Of a stretch of DNA of 64,000 nucleotides, positions 12,963-25,200 are shown piece after piece. This DNA is from Diphasiastrum complanatum. Taxonomy: Eukaryota; Streptophyta; Lycopodiopsida; Lycopodiales; Lycopodiaceae. The notes beneath the pieces are model-generated. The model had not been told where the DNA came from and made no database searches. It saw only the letters and a program-made list of their open reading frames with translations. Position 1 is the first letter of the stretch. The number at the start of each line of letters is the position of its first letter. The translations under genes and the position numbers were made by a program. The stretch lies in assembly GCA_029204225.1 (NCBI GenBank), contig CM055100.1, forward strand, positions 22,128,248-22,192,247, written 5' to 3'.

Positions 12963-15900
12963 TAGTGGCACGTGGTACCGCCATTATGGTACAATGGTGG
13001 TACCGCGGTTATGGTGCCGCCCTCAGACCAGCGGTACCAGGGCGGCACCACAAAAATAATATTTTTTATTATTATTTAAAAAAAAAAAAACCCTTTTAAC
13101 AGGCTAAAACTAGGTAAAAACTAAGATGTTACTGTATAGGGGGACTGTACTGGGGGCACTGCGGGAGAGCGGACCCAATCGGAGTGCGGCATGTGGGGGA
13201 GCAATACAGGGGGCAGGTACAGTAGCACATGGGCATTGTGGAGGAGCAGACCATGGACCCAATCGGAGTGCAGCATGTGGGGGAGCAATACATCCGGACA
13301 GGTACACCGTCACATGGGCACTGTGGAGGAGCAGACCATGGACCCAATCGCAGTACAGCATGTGGGGGATCAGCACATGGGGCAGGTACAGTAGCACATG
13401 GGATCATCAACAAAAGCAAATTGGGAAACAGGCTGTGGGGTTAAATAGGCACTCACGAGACAGTGAGAGAGCCAGTGAGAGGGGGTGAGAGGCACTGTGA
13501 GAAGCTGTGAGGGAGAGCCAGTGGGAGGCTATGAGAGAGAGGCATTGTGAGAGGCTGTGTGAGAGACCGAGTGAGAGGCTGTGAGAGGGGGGCTGTGAGA
13601 GAGCCAGTGAAAGCCATTGAGAGGCTGTGAGGGTCATTTCGAGCAACAGGGTGTCGTGAGATGGCGGAGGGCGAAGCCAGGAGGAAGCTCGAGGAAGATG
13701 TCCGAAGGCACAATGAAAGGCATCGGAAGCAAGAAGCAGACATTGCAGAGATGCTGTGAGAGACTCGGCAGAGACACCCAGAGCTGCAGATCCCCGCCCC
13801 CGCTGTGGCCCCCGCCCCCGCTGTCGAGCTGGATTTGGATGAGCAGATCGGAATGAACTTCACACGACGGCAGCTCATCATGGTCAGGGAAAGGGCTGCC
13901 CGCCGTCGGGCTGACCAGGAGGCAGCTCGGGCTAACCGGGAGGCAGAGCGAGAGCGACAGAACAATGCACCTGACGAGGGCGAGGAGTCTGTGGAGGATC
14001 CGTAGAAATGTTTAGCATAGATGGGGTCTAGCCGTATGTGGCTGACTGTTGTTATTTAATGTTCATCAATAGATGAGGCAGTATTTAGTGTCTGGCATGG
14101 TGTAAAGAGCAGCCCCAGCCGTATGCGGCGGGAATACGTATTGTAGTTTTGATATATCTGTTGAATTAATGTACGGTATGTTTTTTGTGCAATGCTTGCC
14201 TTGTGTATTGCAATCTGATGTATGTGATTATGAAATGCTATCAGGGGGGTTGTATTTCTGTGTTTTGCATATGCTCTGAAACTCTGTACTGAAAACTAAC
14301 TGAAAACATGCACACACCATTTGAAGTAAAACTGCAAGTAGAACATCACTATTACAAATTGATAAATACACATTGTGTAGTGAATAGAATACGTCCAACA
14401 CTAAATATAATATGAAAAATGGTCTGAATACAGTGTTCGACCATCTGGCCGCCAAACATGGAACATGATATCAAACTGCTAAAAATAAAATGACGGAGCT
14501 ACAATCAATGCTCTGCCTCAAACTCAGATGAATGCTCCGGAGACAACTCAGGGCCCCGAGCTGACTCTCGCAACTGATATCTATGTCTGTCTGGTACTGG
14601 CATGGGCTATGTATCCGAGGGGGAAGAGTCGTCATCCTCATCCTCCCAATCTGCCTCCGCATCAGCCCCCAAGCAGGCTAAACCAACAACACCTGCTGCA
14701 GTTGGCTGTAATACAGCACCTCTACCAGCAACTGGAGCCCTGCGAGGTCGTCCTCTCTTCCCTGGGAGTTTCTGTGCCCTGCCTTTCTTGTTCGGTGCAC
14801 CCTTGGGCCTTCCTGGCCTCTTGCGGACGAGGGGAGCCGTCAATGCCTCATCACCCCCATGCAGATCACCTGGCTGACTAGGCTGAGCCCAAGCTGCGGC
14901 CGGCTGGGATAGAGTAGCCAAAGATGGGTGTCCCTATGCAGCTGATAGTGGAGGATAGGTCCGAGGAGTGTGTGCCCGTGGGCCTACTGCTGGTGGAGGA
15001 ACTAGATGTGGAGGGGCCGTCCCTGTAGGAGGCAAGTACAGCGGCGATAAGTACTGAAAGGGGCGCTGTGGTGGACGGTACTGGTACATCCTGGGTGCTG
15101 CCAAAGGAGGAGGATGTGCTGTGGGTGCTGCCAAAGGAGTAGCCGGTGCCGTGGGTGCTGCCAATGGAGGAGGATGTGCCGTGGGTGCTGCCACTGGAGG
15201 AGCGTCTGTAGATGTGGGTGCTGCAAGAGAAGATCTGGGCACAGATGGTGGCCTGCCATGGAGACCTGCTGCTGCAAAAGTGGATGGCGATGAAGGGGCT
15301 GCAGGCCTCAACGGTATCGGTGGCACTGGAGGTGCTGTGCGGCGCACATACACCCTCTGAGGAACTGGAGGAACTGCAGGCACCTCGTGTAGCTACTCTG
15401 GCTGAGACTCTGTGTAGGGCATGCTGGCTAGAGAGGATGGGGGTGCTCTGACGCTCGGCATCTGCTGGGCCTCTAAATCCAAGTCTGCAATCAAGTCGTC
15501 CAACTGGGCATCCGAATACAAATGGTCTGGGCTCTGGGACTCATCATGAGCACCATCCTCGGGAACATCCCGTGCCTCATCCTGTGCACCATGCGGACCC
15601 GGCATGGCCTCCCAATCGGTACAATCAAAGTCATCTGGTGACTCCTCTGGTGTGCTGTCATAGAAATGCCTATGGCTCTGTGATGCACGCATCCAAGCAG
15701 CTGCGGAAGGTAAACCCAAATCAGTCTGCCCCCTATCAAGAGCCTCCTCCATCATATCAACATAAGAAGGTATGCCACTGGCCCCCCCTGTGTGCCCTGC
15801 CCGTCTCCCGGTATAATCTGTGGCATGTGTCCCACCTCTACCACGTGATGCACCTATGACCCCTGCTCTAGGCGTGTGCCCAACACTTGTATCATATGCC

Positions 15901-18900
15901 TCATCCCGCTCTGATCTGGCGAACACAACCCGAATAGGCTCATCCTCATCCTGATCATCCTCTGACACTGGCTCATCTGCCTCGTACAACGGGGGCTCTA
16001 TGTGCTCAAGCCCAAGCTCTCTCTCTCTCATCTCGGCAAGCTCCCTCTCTCTCTCTGCCATCAACTGTGTGCCCAAGTCATCTGCAGGCATGGGATGGGT
16101 GCTGTCCGTAGGCAAGTCAACCTGGCGCTCCAAATCGGATATCTTCGTCTGCAAGGTTTAAAATTTGCATGTCAGAGAAACAACTCTATCAAGAAATGAA
16201 ACCAACATACCAGGAGTCAACCAACATGCTATGAAAGGTTAGCTTATCACCTGCAATGCGCTCGTAATGGTCGGAAGTCTCCTGGCGAGACGTGCGTTGG
16301 TGCTACAGAACACCAACCGCTCCAACTGACTCACTGACAACCGGTTTCTTCTCCTCGTGTGAATGAGTGCCCATGTGCTCCAATTACGCTCACACACGGA
16401 GGCAGCACAATCCTGTGGTGCGTGCATTGAAATACTTCAGCACATTGTCTTCAACGAAACACAAAAATGGAGGATAAAATGAGATGCATACCTGAGAAAG
16501 GACACGCAGTGCAAGACGCTGTATAGATGGGTATGTGCTACCGAACATGGTCCACCAGGTAATGGGTAGCTACCTCCTCTCTGGATTTTGGGCAGCCGGG
16601 TGGCCGAATGTGCCCATGCCGAAACGAAATGCAGCGAGCTCCTCCATGAGCCTGATATGATCCAAACCTATGTGTGGACCCACCCTGTGAATGTACTGAA
16701 GCCAATCGGCCTCGAGCTCCCTGTTTGCGATCTGTGTCGGAGAGAGGAAGAGGGGATGCAGCATGTGTGCAATGCTGTGGATACTCCTGTGGAAGTAGTT
16801 CCACCGCGTCTCCCAGATGAACTTCAGCTCTGTCATCCTGCAGGTGAGAGGCATGTGGTTTAGGGCATTACGAAAAAATGTAACATCGACAAAAAAACAA
16901 ACTAGCAAACACTGAAAAGATAAAGGTCAATTACAACACTTTATTGCTTACCTCTTTGGCTGCAAGATGGGCAGCTGCAGGAACTGTCCAATCCGGTCCA
17001 TGAGCTCGTACACCAGTCCAAGTGTCAACCCCTCGCTGTCAGCCATGCGGAGCACAATGTAGAGTGGTCGAAGCAGTCCTGACAATGTCTGTGCATCCCT
17101 CCAGAACTGGTCTCCCCTCACCGTGGAAGAAAAGTGCTCCCCATCCTCAGTGCGCGGAAACGTACTGGCACACCAAAGATCACTGGCAACCATCTGTAGA
17201 AGCTACGCCCTGCACCTGATCAGACGGTCGATGACCACCAAGTCGAATGCAAAGCGTGTGGGGGCTGGCTTACGGAGGTCTAGATGGCGGAACACCCGGA
17301 ACATGGCAAGAACACGCCTCTTCCTCGTGACAAAAGTCACCAGGAAGAGGGCCTCACGGACGATGGCTCTAACCCAGGGAAGTGCACCTATGTCCCCCAT
17401 CAGAAGGTCTATGCCGTGCGCGGCACAGGGGGTATGAACAATGTGAAGGAACTCGGCGTCTAGCAGTACACCCATCTGAATGCAGTTCGTGGCATTGTCC
17501 GTCACCACTGTGACGACATGCTGTGGGCCTATGGACAGGATGGAAGACCTGATGACATCAAACATGAACTCTGCAGATATGACTCTCCCCCCCCTGCTGC
17601 AATCCACTGCCCTCAAAAACTGTGTGCCCATGCAGCTGGAGACCAGTATGTTGAGGATCGGCCTCCTCCTGACATCAATCCAGCCATCGGACATGATGCT
17701 GCAACCGTAAGTGGCCCAGTGGCGACGTAGAGGCTCCATCTCTCTAGACAGTGACTCGACCCTATCCCTCAGCATGTGTGTGCGGACAACCTCTGAACTA
17801 GGGGCTCTCCAGCTAGGGCTGACAGACTGTGCAAGGCGGAAGGCCCTTCTGAAGGGCTCGGAGTCGGTGATGGCAAATGGAAGGTTCAGCTCATAAAGCA
17901 GGCTGGCCACGGCCTGTGTGGCCTCTCTATCCATGTGCGGCTGATGCGCGCCGCGAATGCTCTGCTGCCTAAGAACTCTCCCAGCTGGGCGACGGGTAGC
18001 GGACCTCCAGCACGGTGCACCAAACGTGACGGGAATGGATGATGACGCGACAGCCTGGGCACTAGTGGATGCATCAGCTGTAGACGTGGAATGGGGAGAG
18101 TGGAATGCACTGGCCGGGATGGGTGCAGCAGCGTAAGTGGGGTACACTGGTGGAGGGTGGACATCTGGCATGGGATACGAAAACTGTTGGGTAGGGTGGT
18201 CATCCGGATGTGAAGGGAGGGAGGAAGGGATCTTCTCAACATCCTGGAAGGCCTCGTCACTGGCATCCGGGGCCTGCTCCTGCTCGGGAGGCGGAGAGTC
18301 CATGAGAAAGTCGTAAACTGGGGGAGTGCGAGCAACAGTAGGTGGTGGTGGAACCACAGTGGCAACTGGCGGACGCAGTGGGACAGGATCCACCGGAATG
18401 GGTGCAGATGGGGGTGCGTGAGGCGGAACTGTCTGAGAGGGACGAGGGGCAAAGGGACTGGACGAGGATGCACTCCCTCTCCTCGTGCGTGCCAGCCAAG
18501 TAGGCAGCAACTCGGGGTCAACCACGTAAGGAGCGGTGCAAAACCGAAGAACACCCTCCGAAATGGTGTTCTCCCCCGCCACAAGACGTGGCCCGTAGGT
18601 ATCCAAAAGTCGCTGCCTGACGGGAACGGACATGCTGGCACAGGGGGCAGCATTGAGTGTGCCACCATCTCTTGCGAGTGCGCCGAGTAGGTGACCTTTA
18701 AGGCGAGTGAGGGTGGCAATGAACTCTGTCAGGCAATATCGACAGCGCACTATCCTTGCATCGGACTTGTTAGACTTGTCGGGAACCCGCCTGACAATGT
18801 CCACCTCGTCCCACAGATCGGCAAGGTTGGAATGCACCATCTCTGTAGAAAGGACTGGGGAAAGAAGGCAGAGATCTCTGTGGGTGCAATAGGAGTCAGA

Positions 18901-19227
18901 AGGCTTGAAAAAACCACAATAAAGGCTGAAATAGCAATAGCAGGGGAGGACGCGATCAGTGCAATGCGAAGACAACCGGGAGGGCGCGGACAATAGGGCG
19001 ATGGGCGGACAACAGGGAGGGCGCGGACAGTAGGGCGACGGGCAGGGAGAGAGATGAAGCGGGGGGGGGGATTAGGTTAAAAAAAAATACAGTAATACAT
19101 TAAATATTAAAAGATATTATATACTAAAAAATAATATATATTGTGGTACCGCGGATCAGTATGGATCCGCGGTACCACACTGGATCCGCGGTACCGGGAT
19201 CCGCAAATCCTGGTACCGCTGGATCTA

Positions 19228-19283
<56 letters not shown>

Positions 19284-22200
19284 TAGTACCCCCCTGGTAC
19301 CGCTGGTATGGTACCGCCGGTACCATATCAGTGGTACCGCCGGTACGGTACCGCCCTGGGATCCGCGGTACCAGGGCGGTACCATTTTTAATATTTTTTT
19401 TATTTTTAATATATTTTTAATAATTTTTTTTTGCATATTAACTACCAAAAAAGGACAAAAAAAGGTAAAAAAAGGGGGTTCTGGGTGTAAAAAAAAGAGG
19501 GTACAATACATGATGCAGGGGACTGTTGCAGTGGCACATGGGCACTGCGAGTGAGCAGACCGAGGGGCCAATGGGAGACCAACACAGGGGGGTAGCATCA
19601 CATGGGGGCAAGTACAGAGGCACATGGGCATTGTGGGTGAGCAGACCATGGGCCCAATGGGAGACCAACACAGGGGGGAGCATCACATGGGGGCAGGTAC
19701 AAAGGCACATGGATGGATGATGGGGATCCACATGGCCGATCAGGCTGTGGGGATAAATAGGCACTCACAATGCCATTGTGGTCGGCATTTTCAAAGGCTG
19801 TGAGAGAGCTAGTGATAGACAGTGAGAGACCAAGCAAGAGCCGGTGACAGGCTGTGAGAGGCTGTTTGAGAGCCAGGGTGCTGTAAGAGGGTGGTCAAGG
19901 ACCAGGGTGCTGTGAGGAGAAGGTCGATCGAGATGGCAGAGTGCATACCACTGAAGCCCGAGGGCGAAGCCAGGAGGAAGCTTGAGGAAGATATCCGAAG
20001 GCACAATGAGAGACATCAGAAGCAAGAGGCAGATATCCGAGAGATGCTGCGACAGACTCGACAGAGAAATCCGGAACCGGAGCCACCCGCCCCCGCTGTG
20101 GATCTTGTCCCCGCTGTCGAGCTGAATCTGGATGAGCAGATCAGAATGAATTTCACACGGCGGCAGCTCATCATGGTCAGGGAAAGGGCGGCCAGTCTTC
20201 GGGCTAACCAGGAGGCAGCTCGGGCTAACCGGGAGGCAGAGCAAGAGCGACAAAACAATGCACCAAACGAGGGCGAGGAGTCGGTGGAGGATCAGTGAGG
20301 GATGTTTAGAATAGATAAGGTCCAGCCGTATGTGGCGGACTGTTGCTATGTAGTTTTCGGCAGTTTATGGTGCAGCAAATGACTAGATGGCTGCTTAAAA
20401 AAATGACAGTATATGTGATGTTATCTTGATACAACGGTTGAATATATACATAGTTGTTTTTTGTGCAACGCGAGCCTGGTCATGTAAGATGCAATGTCTG
20501 TAATTTTTTTAAATGCAGATGTATTACATGTGTTTATGAAATGTTGTTTGGGGTGTAGGGGTGATTGCTGTGCTCATGATGTAGGTGCATATATGTGAAG
20601 CTAGCATTCACTTCAAATGAAATTAAATGAAAATAGGATTCACACGCACACATAGAATTCGACATAAAATAAAGCATCACATGTACAGAGTGACATACGC
20701 ACAATGTGCAGCAAATAATGTAGGCCAAACACTGTATATAATGTGAAAAATCATCTGAGTACAATGGTAGACCGCCTGCTAGAGACAAACTACTGAAACT
20801 AAAACAACAGAGCCACAATCAATGCTCTGGCTCTGACTCAGACGAATGCTCTGGAGACAGCTCAGGGCCCCGAGCTGACTCTCGCAGCCGATATCTCTGC
20901 CTGTCTGGAACTGGCATGGGCTGTGTATCCGAGGGGGAAGACTCGTCATCCTCATCCTCCCAATCAGCCTCCGCATCAGCCCCCAAGCAGGCCAAACCAA
21001 CAACACCTGCTCCAACTGGCTGTGATACTGCACCTCTACCTGTACCTGGAGCCCTGTGTGGTTGTCCTCTCCTCCCTGGCAGTTTCTGTGCCTTGCCTTT
21101 CTTGTTCGGTGCACCCTTGGGCCTTCCTGGTCTCTTGCGGACAAGAGGAGCTGTCAATGCCTCGTCACCCCCATGCAAATCACCTAACTGGCTAGGCTGG
21201 GCCCAAGCTGAGGCCGGCTGGGATAGGGAAGCAAAAGAGGGAACTCCCTGTGCACCTGAGCGAGGAGGATGAGCTCGTGGAGTGTGTGCCCGTGGGGCTG
21301 CTGCAGGTGGAGGAACTGGCTGTGCAAGAGGCAAGTACAGTGGCGATATGTACTGAAAGTGGCGCTGTGGTGGCCGGTACTGGTACATCCTGGGTGCTGC
21401 CAAAGGAGGAGGATGTGGAGTGGGTGCTGCCACTGGAGGAGCCACTGTGGATGTGGGTGCTGCAAGAGAAAACCTGGGCACAGATGGTGGCCTGCCATGG
21501 AGACCTGGTGTTGCAGAAGTGGACAGCGATGGAGGGGCTACAGGCCTAAACGGCATCGGTGGCACTGGAGGAGCTGTGCGACGCACATACACCCTCTGAG
21601 GATCTGGAGGAACTGTAGGCACCTCATGCGGCTGCTCTGGCTAGGACTCTGTGTATGGCATGCTGGCAAGAGATGATGGGGGCGCCCTGACACTCGGCAT
21701 CTGCTGGGCCTCTGAATCCAATGTGGCAACCAAGTCGGCCAGCTGGGCATCCGAATACAAATGCTCTGGGCTCTGGGACTCATCCTGTGCACCAGCCTCT
21801 GAATCATCCTGTGCACCAACCTCTGAATCATCCTGTGCACCAACCCCTGAATCAACCCAAGCCTCATCCCGTGCCTCATCATGTGCACCCTGTAGACCCT
21901 GCATGGCCTCCCAATCTGTGCAATGAAAGTTATCAGGTGCCTCCAATGGTGTGCTGTCGTAGTAACGGCCATGACTCTGTGCTGCACGCATCCAAACATC
22001 TGCGGGACCGGCATCTAAACCACTCTGCCCTCTATCAAGAGCCTCCTCCATCATGTCGACATAGGTAGGTGTTACGAGCTCGTAACCAGTGCCGAACCCT
22101 AGGGAACACAGATAGGTCAGATACCACAGTCAGGGTCGTGTCCAGTGTACATGACCAACAGGGCAAGACAGTGTGAGTAGTGTGCCCCAGCACGGTCCAT

Positions 22201-25200
22201 AGCCATGGCGGGCCTAACACAGCCTAGGGACCCTGTCAGCAGGATAGGGCCCCCAGTTGGGTCCCGACGTGCAGTCGGCCACGTCAGTGCCACGTGGCCG
22301 ACACTTGGCAGTAGCATGCTACCAGTCCTCACACTGGGCTAGGAGGGGCTTACTCTATATCAGGGAGTAGGCAAGGTTGGGTGGATCAGTTAGTGTTTGC
22401 CCTACTGTGGTGTTACGATCTATTACACTGGTATCAGAGCCATCTCCATCCTAGGGAGTTCAGGACAGCAGTAGAGAAAGCTATCAGAAGATAGGAAAGA
22501 TTTCTCAGATTCTCAGGAAAGAATTGAGGAGGAAAATCGCTGTAGGAACAGCTTTCAAATCCTTGAAATTTGCTGGGAATTTACAGTTGTTTGAGGCACA
22601 ATCCCTTGTAGGAGCTCAACGCTGAAAAATCAGGGATTTACCCTTGATTTTTATGTATCAGTTGTGGATTTTTGAGCACATTTTAAATAGAAAACGTGGA
22701 GCAGGTCCAGCGCTGCCAAATTGGGTGGAAACTTCGAATTTGGAGTGAAATTTTCTGGAATTCGGAGCGGATCTGAGACAGAATCGTGGGTGCAGGTCCA
22801 GCGCTGAAGGTGTTGCTAGAAAATCAGATTTTGAGAAGGATTTTGGGTCTCAAAGTAAGCAAAACCAAGTAGCAACACTCCTGGTCAGGCAGCGAGGAAG
22901 GTCTTTGGCAGAAACCACAAGTTTGCAACTGTTTTTGGGTCCTAAAACGGGAATTTTGGAGCAAAAAGTATACACCTCAGACAGCGAGGGGAGGGGCCAA
23001 GACGATCAGAAGTTTGTTTCTTTTTCTTGGTACCTTGATCTCTGACTTTTCCAAACAGCAGATCTGAAAGCAGTGGAGGAAGATCTGAAAGGGCTTTTCT
23101 TGATTCTCTCTGTGGAAGTACAGTTCTCAGAAAGAGCTAAGTTTTCTTTCCCTCCTTGTACAGTTGTAAATTAGTCTTTTAGACTTTTTTTCCTTCAGAA
23201 GTTAAGGTAGCTCTCTTTCAGTTCCGAAGATGACCACTCCTCAGGGACCTGATCAACCCCCGGAGAGAGGCTTCGACGAACTTGAAACAGAAGCCTTGGC
23301 TTACAGAAAAGGGAAGGAACCCATGGAAGTAGAAGAACAGGAACAGTTCGCCGAAGAACTCGACGAACTGGTTACCAAGGAGCAGTTCCTCCAATTGGTA
23401 ACAGAAGTGGATGAACTGAAGTTGGCATTAGCCAATTTCAAGTCTAGTGTGGACGACTCGTTCGCTGAACTCAAAAACTTGATTTTGAGTTCCGCGAAAG
23501 GAAGCCTTCCCTCCACTTCTCAGTTACCCCCTTCTCCACTTCCATCAGTTTCGGGTGAGACTTTACGGTCTCACCCCAGTGTTTTTAAAGATTTAAAGCC
23601 TCCTACTTTTAATGGGGAAGAGAAGGATAGAAATGCAGATATTCTACAAACCTTCCTCAGCAAATGGAAGAACATTCATGCTCTTAAACAGACCCCTGAC
23701 CATTTGCAAGCAATTGAGGCCAGTCTTTCTTTAGGGCCTATGGCCTATAAGTGGTGGTTAAATCTCCAGGAGACTGGGCAGACTCCCCGGTCATGGAAAG
23801 CTTTTGAAGAAGCTTTCCTAAGAGAATTTCTACCAGAAAATGAACTGGATAGAGCCTGGGAAGCCTGGGAAAGAACAGTAATGGATAAATCCCTCATCCA
23901 ATATATCTCGCAGTATCGAGAAGCAATTTTAAAGATTAAAAATATGGATGACTATCAGAAAATCAGGGGATTTGTCCGTGGCCTCAAAGATGAATATAAA
24001 GTAGAGGTCCAGAGAAACTCGCCTACTACCCTTGAGCAAGCTCTCAGATATGCTCAAATCTATGATGATTCAGTGGGTAGGAAGAGAGCGAGACAACAAC
24101 CACTTTCTGAGCAGCTTCCTCAGAAAGACTTTCAATTTAAAAAGAAATTTTTAAAAAGAAAGAAAGAAGATAAATTTAAAGGTGAAGCTCCTCAGAAACG
24201 CCCTTCACTCATACAGCCCTTAAAACCAGATGATTTTGAGAAAGCCAAACAAGAACGTTTGTGCTTTGTGTGTATGGGCAAGGGACACACAGTCAGACAG
24301 TGTCCCAAGGGGCCTTTCACTAAAAAAGATAAAAAACAAGTTCATCTTGTTCAGACTGTATGTTTCCCCAGTAACTCGGCAGCTTCCGAGATTAAAGTGT
24401 ATCATGAAGATCATGAACACTGTTGCCAGCTGACCTCTGCAATGCTAGCGAGACCCTTCAGCTTTGGGCCGCATGACCTAGTACGTATGCATGGGAAAGT
24501 TGGTAACCAGTCAGTAAGAGTCATGGTTGATGATGGGGCAACCCATAATTTCATCAACCACACCCTGGTTAAAAAGCTTAAACTACCAGAAGTACCTAGT
24601 CAGCATAGGTACATAGTTTCATTAGCTAAGGGTGAAGATAAAAAAATATGGGAAACTATGGTAAGTAAGTTAAATCTTGGTATTCAGGCGTACCAAGATG
24701 AAATAAACTTTCAGATAATGCACCTGGATCGAACAGACATTGTTCTCGGGAGAGATTGGCTCTACAGTTTAGGACCTTCCCTCCACAGAAACTATCAGGA
24801 GAACACCCTCAGCTTTCAGCATAAAGGTCGAGAGATCCAGTTGCATGGGGAGCATCATGTCCCCAACAGCCCTATGGTCTGCAGTTCAGAACTCTGTCAG
24901 CTAATCGGAGACGAAGACCATCAGGTATTCTTATGTGACTTTCAGTTTATTCCTGAAGTTTCTATTTCCAGTTCTATTCAACAGAAAATCAGTAAATTAG
25001 AAACTTTATTGTCTAAATTTAAAGATGTTTTTCCTGAAGATTTGCCACATGGTTTACCACCTAGCAGAGAGGTAGATCATGTAATAAACCTAGTACCAGG
25101 TACAGCACCTGTTTCTAAACCTCCGTATCGGGTCAGCCGAACAGAGGATGAAGAAATAACTAGGCAGTTAACAGACTATCTTGGGAAAGGCCAAATTCAG

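Larger units (their letters stand above)
12961..19229. mobile_element. hAT-like two-gene transposon, copy B, full length (6269 bp)
   Basis: The left end CATAGTGGCACGTGGTACCG and right end (read inward on the minus strand) CATAGATCCAGCGGTACCAG are inverted. Both continue into GGTACCGC/GGATCC palindromes, and both abut (TA)n. Contents left to right: terminal palindromes, three 86-bp subterminal repeats, TATA-like box, GTGAGAG repeats, ORF1 (+), a short gap, convergent transposase (-), terminal palindromes. This is the only copy with both ends and all domains. Stops in both genes make it a non-functional full-length copy. Confidence 0.88.
19282..22069. mobile_element. hAT-like two-gene transposon, copy C (left half)
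   Basis: Starts CATAGTACCCCCCTGGTACC after (TA)n and has two 86-bp subterminal repeats, the TATA-like box, GTGAGAG repeats, an intact ORF1 and the transposase tail. It is cut at 22069 by the gypsy element. The remaining transposase and right end are not found to the right of the gypsy element, so they were lost with the right half of that LTR. Confidence 0.85.

Noticed and set aside
13110-13490. Cysteine/proline-rich frames on both strands
   Set aside because: Products of the 86-bp subterminal repeats of hAT copy B; the same occurs in copies A and C.
12961-19229. Copy B as a currently autonomous transposon
   Set aside because: Both ends and all domains are present, but ORF1 has one stop and the transposase has four stops and a frameshift relative to copies C and D.
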